A DNA stretch of 64,000 nt, taken from the NCBI RefSeq assembly GCF_036850765.1, contig NC_089491.1, positions 89,126,740 through 89,190,739 on the forward strand, in the 5' to 3' direction. A program made the translations under genes and the position numbers. The notes under the pieces are model-generated. The model searched no databases. It saw only the letters and a list, made by a program, of their open reading frames with translations, and was not told the origin of the DNA. Below, in pieces: positions 1-11,295 of this stretch; position 1 is the first letter of the stretch, and every line of letters starts with the position of its first letter. This DNA comes from Saccopteryx bilineata (Eukaryota > Chordata > Mammalia > Chiroptera > Emballonuridae).

Positions 1-1200
1 CTATATTATAGGGCCACGATAATCAAAACAGCATGGTATTGGCAAAAAAATAGACACTCAGACCAATGGAACAGAATAGAAAGTCCAGAAATAAAACCAC
101 ATATATATGGTCAAATAATCTTTGATAAAGTGGCCAACAACACACAATGGAGAAAAGAAAGCCTCTTCAACAAATGGTGTTGGGAAAACTGGAAAGCCAC
201 ATGCAAAAGAATGAAACTCGACTACAGCCTGTCCCCGTGTACTAAAATTAATTCAAAATGGATCAAAGACCTAAATATAAGACCTGAAACAATAAAGTAC
301 ATAGAAGAAGACATAGGTACTAAAATCATGGACCTGGGTTTTAAAGAACATTTTATGAACTTGACTCCAATGGCAAGAGAAGTGAAGGCAAAGATAAATG
401 AATGGGACTACATCAGAATGAAAAGTTTTTGCTCAGCAAGAGAAACTGATATCAAAATAAACAGACAGCCAACTATATGGGAACTGATATTTTCAAACGA
501 CAGCTCAGATAAGGGCCTAATATCCAAAATTTACAAAGAACTCATAAAACTCAACAACAAACAAACAAACAATCCAATAAAAAAATGGGAAGAGGACATG
601 AACAGACACTTCTCCCAGGAAGAGATACAAATGGCCAACAGATATATGAAAAGATGCTCAGCTTCATTAGTTATTAGAGAAATGCAAATCAAAACTACAA
701 TGAGATACCACCTCACTCCTGTTAGATTAGCTATTATCAACAAGACGGGTAATAGCAAATGTTGGAGAGGCTGTGGAGAAAAAGGAACCCTCATTCACTG
801 TTGGTGGGACTGTAAAGTAGTACAACCATTATGGAAGAAAGTATGGTGGTTCCTCAAAAAACTGCAAATAGAACTACCTTATGACCCAGCAATCCCTCTA
901 CTGGGTATATACCCCAAAACCTCAGAAACATTGATACGTGAAGACACATGTAGCCCCATGTTCATTGCAGCACTGTTTACAGTGGCCAAGACATGGAAAC
1001 AACCAAAAAGCCCTTCAATAGAAGACTGGATAAAGAAGATGTGGCACATATACACTATGGAATACTACTCAGCCATAAGAAATGATGACATCAGATCATT
1101 TACAGCAAAATGGTGGGATCTTGATAACATTATAAGGAGTGAAATAAGCAAATCAGAAAAAAACAAGAACTACATGATTCCATACATTGGTGGAACATAA
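1..1200 (+). CDS. LINE-1 ORF2p, C-terminal 399 residues
   Basis: This is the C-terminal third of the L1 reverse transcriptase/endonuclease protein. The frame is open from base 1 to the TAA at 1198-1200; the first residues read [10 protein letters not shown], as in the full-length copy near 35291. It contains the post-RT region and the cysteine-rich motif [18 protein letters not shown] (spacing C-x3-C-x7-H-x4-C), which in L1 ORF2p is needed for RNP function. There is no stop in these 399 codons, so this copy is fairly young or once intact. The endonuclease and RT domains would lie to the left of the window. An ATG is not expected here because this is an internal segment. Confidence 0.9.
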   Translation, partial: LYYRATIIKTAWYWQKNRHSDQWNRIESPEIKPHIYGQIIFDKVANNTQWRKESLFNKWCWENWKATCKRMKLDYSLSPCTKINSKWIKDLNIRPETIKYIEEDIGTKIMDLGFKEHFMNLTPMAREVKAKINEWDYIRMKSFCSARETDIKINRQPTIWELIFSNDSSDKGLISKIYKELIKLNNKQTNNPIKKWEEDMNRHFSQEEIQMANRYMKRCSASLVIREMQIKTTMRYHLTPVRLAIINKTGNSKCWRGCGEKGTLIHCWWDCKVVQPLWKKVWWFLKKLQIELPYDPAIPLLGIYPKTSETLIREDTCSPMFIAALFTVAKTWKQPKSPSIEDWIKKMWHIYTMEYYSAIRNDDIRSFTAKWWDLDNIIRSEISKSEKNKNYMIPYIGGT

Positions 1201-1476
1201 AAATGAGACTAAGAGACATGGACAAGAGTGTGGTGGTTACCAAGGGTGGGGGGGGAGGGAGGACATGGGAGGGAGGGAGGGAGAGAGTTAGGGGGAGGGG
1301 GAGGGGCACAGAGAACTAGATAGAGGGTGACGGAGGACAATCTGACTTTGGGCGATGGGTTTGCAACATAATTTGATGACAAAATAACCTAGACATGTTT
1401 TCTTTGAATATATGTACCCTGATTTATTAATGTCATCCCATTACCATTAATAAAAATTTATTAAAAAAAAAAAAAA
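1..1476 (+). mobile_element. LINE-1 3' end (cut by window start)
   Basis: The sequence matches base for base, with scattered differences, the region of the full-length L1 in this window that begins near 35291. It holds the end of ORF2, a 3' UTR with a long G-rich purine tract (about 1241-1315), and a poly(A) tail at 1463-1476. Its 3' UTR (AATAAAAATTTATT before the tail) differs from that of the full-length L1 at 28899-36746 and matches the fragment at 21580-21866, so it belongs to a sister subfamily. The 5' part and left target-site duplication lie outside the window. Confidence 0.95.
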
Positions 1477-1944
1477 GCCTCTTTCAATCTTCAATTAGCT
1501 TCTTGTTAAAGTGAACTTACCCTTAATTCACTGGAGTGGGGAAAGGCCACCTTAGTAGTTGGCCAGCCCCACCCCATACCCCTCCCTGCCAAGGACAAAG
1601 CAGGGGCCTTGCCTTAGGATTAAGGGAAATAGTTAAGGAGAGGAAAAGAAAATTGCTTTTCCAGCTTCTCTAACTTCCCATGTAACCTACAGAGAAAAGC
1701 AAACTTCCCTTGGGAGGAAATAACAAAAATGCCAAACAGTAGATGGATGAATGAGGCCTGCATCCCTGCAGTGTACTGAGGCTCTCGCCTTCATAATGTC
1801 ACAAAGACTCTTGTCCCTTGCTCATGGTTATCAGAAATCCAAATGGACTTATTACACTTATTACCATTTGGCCCTCTTGAAGCTCGGTTCCTTTTCTTGC
1901 CAGAGAACAGGCTCTGGTGAAGCTGTAAGAGCTCAGTTGCCTTG
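1477..1944. other. Unassigned sequence between L1 tail and LTR
   Basis: About 470 bases with no repeat I recognise, no convincing open frame and no obvious splice pair. It begins directly after the L1 poly(A) tail and ends at the CCTTG duplication of the next LTR. Confidence 0.5.
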
Positions 1945-2603
1945 TGTAAAGCCAGTATACAAGGCCACTATCACAGCAGCCCGGCCCATGCAGGTTCGCA
2001 CTGGATTCGGACAGACGGTAAAGAAACAACGGAGCCAAAAACTGATGGGCCATCATCTTTAATCCTAGCTTGCACCCAGGGGCAAGTAAAAACACACACT
2101 GGGCTCCAAAACCTACTCACATTCAGTGCTCACAAAGCTACTGACTTATCCGAGTTTCCTAGAATCAAAGGTTTCTAGCTCACCAGATTTTATTCACCTC
2201 TGTTCCCCATCTCCTTCCTTCTCCCTGCACAAACTGGCTTCTCACTCAAAACTTGGCTGCTTCTCCTGGCCTCCTCCACATGGCCTTTCTCTGCTCTCTG
2301 CTCTCTAATGCTAATCTCAGAAACCAAGAGCGCAAGCTCCCGTTCTGCTCCCATTTTATAGTGTAGAAATCAAAACCTTTAATCCAATATACAAAATAGG
2401 GAAGTCTCTAATACAAAGTCACTTATCAGAGACATGATGGGATTGCACCACCCCACGTCAAAAAGAGTGGGAAAGGCTTAGTCCTAAAACCAAGCCCCAG
2501 GCTACAAGGATACTGCCAACCCACAGCCCGCCCCCAACACACATTAAAATCACCTGGCGAAGGCTTCCACATGGGCAGCGCCATCTTTAACAAAGTGAGC
2601 ATA

Positions 2604-2605
<2 letters not shown>

Positions 2606-2648
<43 letters not shown>
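2606..2648. repeat. (CA)n microsatellite
   Basis: About 21 uninterrupted CA dinucleotides in the tail of the antisense SINE; likely length-polymorphic. Confidence 0.95.
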
Positions 2649-2651
<3 letters not shown>

Positions 2652-2995
2652 TTGTATTTTTTCTGAAGCTGGAAACGGGGAGAGACAGTCAGACAGATTC
2701 CCGCATGTGCCCGACCGGGATCCACCCGGCACGCCCACCAGGGGGCGATGCTCTGCCCACCAGGGGGCGATGCTCTGCCCCTCCGGGGCGTCGCTCTTTT
2801 TGTGACCAGAGCCACTCTAGCGCCTGGGGCAGAGGCCAAGGAGCCATTCCCAGCGCCTGGGCCATCTTTGCTCCAATGGAGCCTTGGCTGCGGGAGGGGA
2901 AGAGAGAGACAGAGAGGAAGGAGAGGGGGAGGGGTGGAGAAGCAGATGGGCACTTCTCCTGTGTGCTCTGGCCGGGAATCGAACCCAGGACTTGT
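2608..2995 (-). mobile_element. tRNA-derived SINE type A, inserted in the LTR
   Basis: Antisense copy of the Ves-like SINE (type A: tRNA-like head, body with CAAAGATGGCC and GCCTTGGCTGCGGGAGG, end CTTCAGAAAAA). The imperfect duplication GCATAATAC / GCATAATAT at 2599-2607 and 2996-3004 marks the insertion. The tRNA-like head is truncated: the plus strand stops at ...GAACCCAGGACTTGT with the A-box part missing. The 3' tail is a (CA)n run rather than plain A. Confidence 0.85.
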
Positions 2996-3021
2996 GCATA
3001 ATATATTTTATCTGCCCAACA

Positions 3022-3329
3022 CCTTGTTTCCTTCTACAGCACATGATGTAGCCAGAGATTATCAGATGCGCTTATAAGAAAACAAGAGACAACTACTTAA
3101 AAAAGGTATCAATGAGAGATAAGCCCTTATTAGAAAATCACTCACCATGACATTATTTCAAAGGTACTTCCACCTCAGCATAAATAAATGAATAAATAAT
3201 AAATACCATATGTTTATAAAATAAACCTATAAAATAAACATTAAAAGTTTCTGTGGTCCATTTTCTTTTTACCAAAGGTAGATTAGCTTTCTACCAAGTT
3301 TGCCTTACCACACACTGATTTATCTTTTT
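3022..3329. other. Unassigned AT-rich spacer
   Basis: No gene or recognisable element. It contains an imperfect AATA/AATAAATG low-complexity patch near 3181-3240. Confidence 0.5.
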
Positions 3330-3647
3330 TTTTTCCTAAAGTGAGAAGCGGGGAAGCAGAGAGACCAACTCCTTCATGTGCGCCACTAGGGGGTGATGCT
3401 CTGCCCCTCTGGGCCATTGCTCCCTTGCAACCAGAGCCATTCTAGCACCTGAGGCAGAGGCCATGGAGCCATCTTCAGTGCCTGGGCCAACTTTGCTCCA
3501 GTGGAGCCTTGGCTGTGGGAGGGGAAGAGAGAGATAGAGAGGAAGGAGAGGGGGAGGGGTGGAGAAGCAGATGGGTGCTTCTCGTGTGCCCTGGCTGGGA
3601 ATTGAACCCAGGACTTCCGCATGCCTGGCCGACACTCTACCACTGAA
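3330..3647 (-). mobile_element. tRNA-derived SINE type A
   Basis: Antisense Ves-like SINE with body AGTGGAGCCTTGGCTGTGGG and a tRNA-like head at its right end (GGCCGACACTCTACCACTGA). It is flanked by the near-identical repeats TGATTTATCTTTTT (from 3316) and TGATTTATCATTT (from 3648), taken as the target-site duplication. Confidence 0.85.
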
Positions 3648-3660
3648 TGATTTATCATTT

Positions 3661-5310
3661 TTGAATGCTAAGATGCTTCATGACGTCACTGTGCCCTGCC
3701 ATTCCCCTTCCTCAATAATAACCTGAACAATTATGGCAAATACTGATGCCATATCTCTTAACTATTTTCTCAGTAAGAATTGGGGTGTGAACAGATAAGA
3801 AGAATTTTTAGAGGACTATATCAAATTGTCTGAAATTCTATACTAAGCTAATGTTTTTGTGTGTGTGTGTGGTCACCACCTCAGAAATTGTAATATAAGC
3901 ACACAAAGAAAACATTTCCAAATGAAGACTGGAGAGGAAATCTAGCACTAACACATTGCATCCCAGTAAGAAAAAAATCCCTGAGATTCTGATTCCCACA
4001 TGGGTCAAACCCTCTGTCCTGTCTTCTAAAACTCTGACTTTGTACCAGCTTCATTCATCATGATAAAAGCATCCACCACACAAGTATGTTTAGACATTTC
4101 TTTATCCTGTCTTCATTGAAGCAACTACATTAATCTCTGCAAAGACTTTCCTCTCTTACTGAAAGGAGGTACCTCCCTTCGTATTAGCCCAGCTAGTCAC
4201 ACATTTCCCATGGATATTTTCTGCACCTCCTTACTCCTCAGCTTGTACATAACTATTGAGGAATGCAACATAACCGAAAGGACATGAGTTGGAAGCATCT
4301 ATTCTGTTTCACTAGCTGAGCCTATTTCCATGGTAATTTTGAGACTCAGGGCATCTAATGCATGTATAAAGTGCTATATAAAGTAGTAGTTGCTATATTT
4401 CTTGCTCTCATTCACCACTACCTACACACAAAATTCTGCATCAGTACCCACTCTTTCCTCTCAAAAGCATGATTGTCCCTTCTCAGAAGCACAGGTCTTA
4501 GAAGCATTTTTTTTTAAATCCCTCTCTGTCCAAGGCAAATTCTTTCATTGATCCTTATCATATGCATTCCAGACTTCTCACCAATCATTTTATGACATCA
4601 TTGTCACTTAATTTTTCTACCTTCTTCTCCACTTTTCATTCTTTTCCCCAGGCATCTCTTCTCTTTCTGCTTCTCAGGGAATTTTAGCTTGCCCAATTAA
4701 ATTATTTCCCCTTGGCTGTTGGAATCATCACAAAGATCTCTATGTGCTAATTTCAGACTGTGACAGTGATTTTGTGGCTGGAAAAATATATAGTAAAAAA
4801 TGGATCAAGACTACTCATTTTTCATAACTCTCTGAAGTGTCACTGGATATAAATCATTTCAATAACTGCTATTAATATGAATTTAGAACAAGCCTTATCT
4901 AAAGGTATAAAATGCCATGGTAGCAGCAATAAAACAACAGAAACCCATGACTAAATGAGTCCTGAATGCTAGTCGTGTAATTGTAAAGACCAGGGTCATT
5001 TGAGTATCTTATCCTCATCCAGTACTACTTGGCCACACGCTTTTCTTCCTTCTTCTTTAAGGCAGGTACCGGGTGGTTGGAAGAACTCATTGCTCATTTC
5101 TTTCTGCTACACTATGAAGTTTTTCACCAGGCTGTGGGCTACTTGAAGAGAAGAATGATATTTTAGTAACCTGTGTCCTCTCAGCCAAGCAGATCACTTG
5201 GCACATAAACTCAGGGTGAATTTTGAAATTGAATTAGTTTGTGTGGAGTAGACTAAACCAAACTGAAAAGGCATGGGCGATTCTTTGAAAAGTAGTGTGA
5301 ACGTTTCTTT
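3661..5310. other. Unassigned unique-looking sequence
   Basis: A 1.65-kb stretch with no long frame, no SINE or L1 signature that I recognise, and only a short GT run near 3860. It may hold very old repeats that cannot be read by eye. Confidence 0.5.
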
Positions 5311-5326
5311 AAAAGTTAAACACAGA

Positions 5327-5659
5327 GCCTGACCAGGCGGTGGCGCAGTGGATAGAACATCAGACTGGGATGCGGAGGACCCAGGTTGGAGACCCCGAGG
5401 TCTCCAGCTTGAGCGCGGGCTCATCTGGTTTGAGCAAAGCTCACCAGCTTAGACCCAAGGTCACTGGCTTGAGCAAGGGGTTACTCAGTCTGCTGAAGGC
5501 CCGCGGTCAAGGCACATATGGGAAAGCAATCAATGAACAACTAAGGTGTCGCAATGAAAAATTGATGATTGATGCTTCTCATCTCTCTCCCTTCCTGTCT
5601 GTCTGTCCCTATTTATCCCTCTCTCTGACTCTGTCTCTGTAAAAAAAAAAAAAAAAAAG
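5327..5659 (+). mobile_element. tRNA-derived SINE type B
   Basis: Plus-strand copy of the second SINE type. It starts GCCTGACCAGGCGGTGGCG, has an A box (TGGCGCAGTGG) and a B-box-like stretch (GGTTGGAGACC), then a body rich in GACC/GCTTGAGC units, a pyrimidine run and an A tail. The duplication AAAAGTTAAACACAGAG / AAAAGTTAAACAGAG flanks it (5311-5327 and 5655-5669, a CA slip apart). Confidence 0.9.
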
Positions 5660-5669
5660 TTAAACAGAG

Positions 5670-6310
5670 TCATCATATGTCCTAACAATTCCACTTGTAG
5701 GTGTATGTACCTGAGGAAGTTGAAAGGCTATTCACAAAAAAACTTGTTCTTAATTAATAGTCCAAAAATGGAAACAACCCAAATGTCCGTCAACTGATAA
5801 ATGAATAAATAACAGGTGATATATATATATAAGGGTTGGCAAAAGTAAGTATACAGATGTTTGTTTGGGAAATAATATGATAATAAATAATAACAGAAGA
5901 ATAAACTTGCATACTCACAACTGCAAACCTACTTTTGCCTATTCCTATATAGCCATTGGAATATTATTCAGCCATGAAAAGAAGTGAAGTACTAATGTAT
6001 GCTACAACACGGATGAACTTTGAAAACATGCTGAATTGAATGATAAAAACCAGTCATAAAAGGCTACATATTGTGTTATTAATATTTATTTGAAGTGTAT
6101 AGACTGGACAAATCCAGAGAGACAAAGTTAATCAGTAGTTGCCTAGGAATGGGAAGAGACAGTTGAGTGGGTGATAACTAAAGGTAGAATACTTATTTTG
6201 GGGATGATAAAAATACTTAAAAATTGATGTTTGCACAACACTGAATATTTTTAAAACATAAGTTTGCTTTAAATGAATTTTATATGTGAATTATACAATT
6301 TTAAATTACA
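5670..6310 (+). mobile_element. Old L1 3' fragment (L1M-like)
   Basis: Contains phrases typical of old mammalian L1 ORF2 ends and 3' UTR: AAATGGAAACAACCCAAATG near 5766, ATTGGAATATTATTCAGCC near 5955 and TAGTTGCCTAGGAATGGG near 6137. Highly diverged with no open frame. A mariner-like MITE sits inside it at 5832-5945. The assignment is from remembered consensus, not alignment. Confidence 0.6.
5832..5945. mobile_element. Mariner-like MITE
   Basis: A 114-bp near-palindrome. The left end AGGGTTGGCAAAAGTAAGTA is matched, inverted, by the right end CCTACTTTTGCCTATTCC, and a TA flanks each side. It has no coding capacity. A relative with the same ends sits at 21171-21296. Both fit non-autonomous Tc1/mariner elements, which insert at TA. 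Confidence 0.75.
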
Positions 6311-6903
6311 TTATCAAACTTAAAAAATGCTTAAAAATGAAGGAAACCATATATAAATCTAGATTAAAAGTCTTTAGTTAATATGAAAGAAATTCCATAA
6401 AATTACTAGTATATTTGTAAAGGAGTAGGCATAGGAGTTGTGGGATACAGTTACTCAGGAGCCCTTGGAACATTCTCTTAGGTTCCTCTGAGAAACAGAA
6501 ATGTTTAAAACCATTCTTCTTGCCTTGCAACACTATTGTAAAACAAGGGAAACTTTGTGAAGCTCATTGAAAGACAGGCCAGGTTTCTTGTTCTTCTGGG
6601 AATGTTTAGAAAGATAGATGATAGATAGATGATAGATGATGATGATAGATAGATAGATAGATAGATAGATATAATAGATAGATACATGATACATAGGTCA
6701 TAGAATGATGACAGATATACAGAGAGGTGATTATACCTGTTGGGAAATAAACAAATACAAAAACTTGCCTTCTATAAATATAACTCAGAAAGATTTAGTT
6801 TTTGGAGTGTTGGAATTGATGAGAGTATTGATAGCTTTTTCTATTGTAATATTTTTGTCTTGGTTATTTCTAGGTAGGATTTAAAAAAATAAAATAGAAA
6901 TTA
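6311..6903. other. Unassigned sequence with a GATA microsatellite
   Basis: No gene. A GATA/GATGATA tetranucleotide array at about 6615-6690 is the only clear feature. Confidence 0.55.
6615..6690. repeat. (GATA)n microsatellite
   Basis: Imperfect GATA repeats with GATGATA interruptions, including about seven tandem perfect units. Confidence 0.9.
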
Positions 6904-7078
6904 GCCTGACATGGGGTGGCACAGTGGATAAAGCATAGACCTGGAATGCTGAGGCCAGTGGTTTCAAATGCTGGGCTTGCCTAGACAAGGCACATATGGG
7001 AGTTGACACTTCCTGCTCTTCCCCCTACCATTCTGCCCCCCCTAAAAATGGATAATAAAAATAAAATAAAATCTAAAA
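6904..7078 (+). mobile_element. tRNA-derived SINE type C (diverged)
   Basis: A short SINE type beginning GCCTGAC, with A box TGGCACAGTGG, a decayed B box, the typical GGCACATATGGGAGTTGA stretch, and a mixed A/T-rich tail. More diverged than the type C copies at 14096 and 25456. Confidence 0.75.
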
Positions 7079-7490
7079 TATACAAAGAAAAGTAAAAATG
7101 AAGGCTCTGTAACTTAATCTGGGTACAGACTTAGAATACCCATACAACTTGCACAATCGCCAGTCATTTAATACTCTGTGGAGCTGCATTTGGAAAGTGG
7201 AGGAAATATCTATCTTTCAGAGAGAACTAATGATTAAATAGATAATGCTTTAAAATATTTTGAATTAAAGATATTTTAATGCATAATTATACTATAGCTC
7301 ATTCAAAAATGTTCATTAATGGGTGAAGCTTTCTGATTCTGTAGGAGGAGCTACTGCTCTTATGATTTAGAATGGAGCTGTCTATAAAAATATAATGTAA
7401 GCCAAATATGTAAATTAAAAATATTTTAGAACCAACATTAAAAAAGTAAAAAGAAAGAAGTGCAATTAGTTATTTAAATAATTCCTATTG
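7079..7490. other. Unassigned AT-rich sequence
   Basis: No gene or clear repeat seen. Confidence 0.5.
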
Positions 7491-8040
7491 ACATTAAATA
7501 GTATATTAGTTTCAGGTGTAAAGCATAATGGTTAGACATTTATATAACTTATGAAGTGATTCCCCCAATAAGTCAAGTATTCACTGACACATATATAGTT
7601 ATTACAATATTAGTGACTGTGCTGTACTTTATATATTCCCATGATTGCTTTGTAACTGTCGATTTGTATTTCTTAATCCTTTCCCCTTTTTCACCAAGCC
7701 CCTCAATCCCCCTCCCATCTGTCAACCATCCGTTTGTTCCTTTGAATCTGTAAATTTGTTTCTCTTTTATTTATTTTGTTTTAGAGATTCCATATATAAG
7801 TGAGATTTATCTTTCTCTGCCTGACTTATTTTACTTATTGTCATACCCGCTAGGTCCTTCCATGCTGTCACAAAAATGGTAAGATTTCATGACTTTTTAT
7901 GGCCGAGTAATTTTCCATGGTATATATGCACCACATCTTTATTCAATCAGCAATTGATGGACACTTAGGTCTCTTGCCACCCTATGTCCTTTGATTGGAG
8001 CATTTAATCCATTTACATTTAAAGTCATTATTGATAGGTA

Positions 8041-8373
8041 CCGTATTTCCCCATGTATAACATGCTCCCACATATACGACTCACCTTAATTTTGGGGTCC
8101 AAAATTTGAAAAAAAAAAGTATTACATAAAGTTATTGAACTCAAGTTTTATTCATCATAAAATCCATACAACTCATCACTGTCAAAATTCCCATCCATTA
8201 GCTTGTCCTCATCTGTCCGATGACGAATCACTGTCTTCATATATTGTCTCATCCTCGGTTCCATCTATGGCATTTGAAGTGCCACACTGCTACAATCACT
8301 GTGTAAGACGCATCCAATCTATAGACCCCAAATTATTTCAAAAAAATTGCGTCTTATACATGGGGGAATACGG
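8041..8373. mobile_element. TA-flanked DNA transposon (MITE), Tc1/mariner type
   Basis: A 333-bp element with terminal inverted repeats CCGTATTTCCCCATGTATAA and TTATACATGGGGGAATACGG, and the dinucleotide TA on both sides. It has no transposase. The inside contains a CATCCTCGGTTCC-type patch but no frame of note. TA duplication and ends fit a non-autonomous pogo/Tc1-mariner element. Confidence 0.85.
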
Positions 8374-8962
8374 TATGTACTTTTGCCACTTTATTATTCA
8401 TGATTTGTTATCTTTTTTATCTCTTCTTCCTTCTTTTAACATTTCTGGTAATACCGGGTCTGGTGGTGATAAAATTCCATTAGATTTTCTTGTCTTGGAA
8501 GGACTTAATCTCTCCTTCCATTCTAAATGATAGTCTTGCTGGGTAGAGCAATCTCAGTTGTAGGGAGGTGCTTTTCATTACTTTGAATAATTTTTACCAA
8601 ACCATTTTGGTCTGCAAATTTCTGTTGAGAAACCAGTTGACAGTCTTATGAGAGCTTCTGTGTAGTTAACTATGTAATTGCTCTTCTCTTACTGCTTTTA
8701 AGATTCTCTCTTTGTCTTTAACCTTTGACATTTTAATTATGTGTCTTGGTGTGGGCCTCTTTAGGCTCATCTTGCTTGGGACACTCTATGCTTCCTGGAA
8801 TTGTATATCTGTTTCCTTTACCAAGATAGGGAAATTTTCAGTCATTATTTCTTCAAATAAATTTTCAATCTCTTGCTCTCTCTCTTATCCTTCTGGTACC
8901 CTTATGATATGAATGTTGTCCCAGGGGTCTCTTAAACTATAGTCATTTTTTAAATTCTTTTT

Positions 8963-9262
8963 TATTTATTGCTTTGAGAGAAAGAGAGAGAGAGAGAGAT
9001 GGAGGGAGAGATATGAGAAGCATCAACTCACAGTTGTTTCACTTTAGTTGTTCACTGATTGCTTCTCCTACATGCTTTAACCAGGAGACTCAAGCTGAGC
9101 CAGTGATTCCTTGCTCAAACCAGAGACCTTGGTATCTTATTGATGATCCCACTCTCATCAAGTTGGCGAGCCCATACTCAAGTTGGTGACCTTGGGGTTT
9201 CAAACCAGGAGCTTCAGAGTTCCAAGTTGATGCTCTATCAACTGTACCACCACTGGTCAGGC
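8963..9262 (-). mobile_element. tRNA-derived SINE type B
   Basis: Antisense copy, diverged. It starts with a (GA)n purine run (antisense of the pyrimidine tract), has AGAAGCATCAACTCA and GTTGTTCACTGATTGCTT, and ends with the tRNA-like head CCACCACTGGTCAGGC. An approximate duplication TTAAATTCTTTT / TTTAATTCTTTT flanks it. Confidence 0.85.
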
Positions 9263-10567
9263 ATTTAATTCTTTTATTTCTCTCTTTTTTTCTTTTTGCT
9301 GTTCCAGTTGTTCATTTTCCACTACCTTGTCTTCCAATTAGCTGAATCAATCCTCTATCTAATCTGCAGTTAATTGCTTCTGGTATATTCTTCATTTCAG
9401 CTATTCTTCATTTCTGACTGGTTCTTTTTTATGGTTTCTTTGTCCTTTTTATGTTTACTATCTCTTGGTTGGAGTCCTCACTGAGTTCATCTATTTACTG
9501 TCCCCCAAGTTCATTGAGCATCCTTATAACCAATGTTTTGAATTCTGTATATTGTAGGTTGCTTGCTTCCATTTTGTTTAGTTATTTTTCTGTAGGTTTG
9601 CCCTGTTCTTTTATTTGGGACATGTTTCTTTGTCTCCTCATTTTGGCTGCCTCCCTGTGTTTGTTTCCATATATTAGGTAGATTTCCTAAACCTCCCAGT
9701 CTTGGCAGGTCAGCCTTATGGAGCTGTTGTCCTGTGGGGCCCAGTGGTACAGACTTCCTAGTTACTTGAACCAGGTGCTCCAGGGGTGTCCTTTGTATGT
9801 GTTGTGTGTGCCCTCTTGTTGTAGTTGAGCCTTGATTGCTGTTGGCACATCAGTGAGAGGGATTGACTCTCAGGCTGACTGGCTATGAGGACTGTCCATG
9901 ACTACAGCAGACAAGCTATTATGCAGGGGCTGAGCTTAAGGAGAAAGATTCACTTTGCAGAGCTCTGGTGCCTGCAGTCTGCTTTTGTGTATGTTATTTG
10001 TGGAACTAATTGGGTGGTGCTGTGGTGTGGTCTGAAGCCAGTCACGAGGTATATTGGTTCTGGGGCCAACTAGTAGGACCTACTAAGTGATCTACAGATG
10101 ATTGCTGCTTGTGCTGTGCGCTTAGAGGTAACTGGGAGAGGTTGTGCTGCAAATCAAGGCCAGCTGCCACTAGTGCTGGGCTGGGGGCCACTTAGCCTAG
10201 AGGTACAGGGCACACTGAGGCTAGCCATTGCTTTTTGGGGTTTGTGGACCTCACAAATTTTAGAGAAAGCTATAGCATGAACAGAGGCCAGCCACTTATG
10301 ACTAATAGCTTCTGAAAGAGGTCTGGACCTCTGCATGAGCTAGGTGGGTTGATTTCTCAGAGAGTCACCAGGGTGAGTGAGTTTGATGGAGACTCAGATT
10401 TGGTGCCCACTTGTGCCTGTCAACTGGCTTGGGGAGGTCTCAGCAAAGGAAGAAAATGACAGAGAGAGCTGCCCCTCCAGTCTACATCCTGAAGCCAGAC
10501 AGTTCGGTTTCTCCCCATATGTTCCTGAGCTTTTTCAGGCTGCTGTTCAGCACTGGACCCCTTAAAC

Positions 10568-10890
10568 CAGGGGTCGGGAACCTATGGTTCATGAGCCAGA
10601 TGTGGCTCTTTTGATGGCTGCATCTGGCTCACAGACAAATCTTTAATTAAAAAAAAGTAATAACGTTAAAAATATAAAACATTCTCATGTATTACAATCC
10701 ATTCATTTTCTACCGCTCATGTTCATGGTTGCAGGTGGCTGGAGCCAATCACAGCTGTCCTCCGGGACAACACCAAATTTTTATTGGATAATGTGTAACG
10801 TACATGGGTCATTGTATGGCTCTCATGGAATTACATTTTAAAATATGTGGCGTTTATGGCTCTCTCAGCCAAAAAGGTTCCTGACCTCTG
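10568..10890. mobile_element. Non-autonomous hAT-like DNA transposon
   Basis: A 323-bp element with ends CAGGGGTCGGGAACC and AGGTTCCTGACCTCTG (inverted) and an 8-bp duplication CCTTAAAC / CCTTAACC (one mismatch) at 10560-10567 and 10891-10898. Internal GTGGCTCTTTTGATGGCTG and CATTTTCTACCGCTCATG patches; no transposase frame. The 8-bp duplication with CAG...CTG ends is the hAT hallmark. Confidence 0.85.
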
Positions 10891-11295
10891 CCTTAACCAG
10901 TGTGTCTGTTAGCAACTAAGTCCATGCACAGGCCCTTTAGGAGGAAAGCCTGGGACTCCAGTATACCTCTCTCTCACTCAGCAATAATCTCTGCTGGTTT
11001 TCACAGCCAGAAGTAATGGGAACTTCTCTTTCTGGCTCTGAAATCTTGGGCTGGGTAGCCTGCCTGGTGTGTGGCTGAGACTCCTTGCTCCTCAGTGAGG
11101 ACCTCAGTAGCTGAGACATCACTTCCAATTTTTATCAGCCACATGTGGGTTTGGAACTTACCATTCTGCATCGTTGCCCTCCTACTGGTCTCCACATGTC
11201 TTTTTATTTATATCCTTAATTATAAGACTTCTGTTCAGCTGGTCTTCATGTGGTTCTCAAGGGTGGTTCCATAATTTAGTTGTAATTTGATTTTT

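Larger units (their letters stand above)
1945..3021 (-). mobile_element. Solo LTR of an endogenous retrovirus, split by a SINE
   Basis: On the minus strand this is the same LTR family as at 16827, 17891 and 22898. Read on the plus strand it begins TGTAAAGCCAG and ends CTGCCCAACA, that is TG...CA ends on either strand. A 5-bp duplication, CCTTG, flanks it at 1940-1944 and 3022-3026. The antisense LTR carries a TATAAAA-type box (plus strand TTTTATAGTG near 2354) and an ATTAAA polyadenylation signal. The SINE at 2608-2995 interrupts its U3 end. No internal retroviral genes are present, so this is a solo LTR left by recombination. Confidence 0.85.
7491..11295 (-). mobile_element. Old antisense LINE-1 with internal loss
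   Basis: On the minus strand: L1 5' UTR (about 11295-9690), ORF1 remnants (about 9690-8380), then ORF2 start sequence joined directly to ORF2 end and 3' UTR (8025-7491). The phrase near 7975-8035, which in L1 belongs to the start of ORF2, directly abuts the ORF2 C-terminal phrase, so most of ORF2 is missing. A MITE (8041-8373), a SINE (8963-9262) and an hAT-like element (10568-10890) interrupt it. All frames are broken. Confidence 0.75.

Noticed and set aside
130..1200. Start codon of a separate gene at 130
   Set aside because: The frame is open from base 1 and homologous to L1 ORF2; base 130 is a GTG inside it, not a start.
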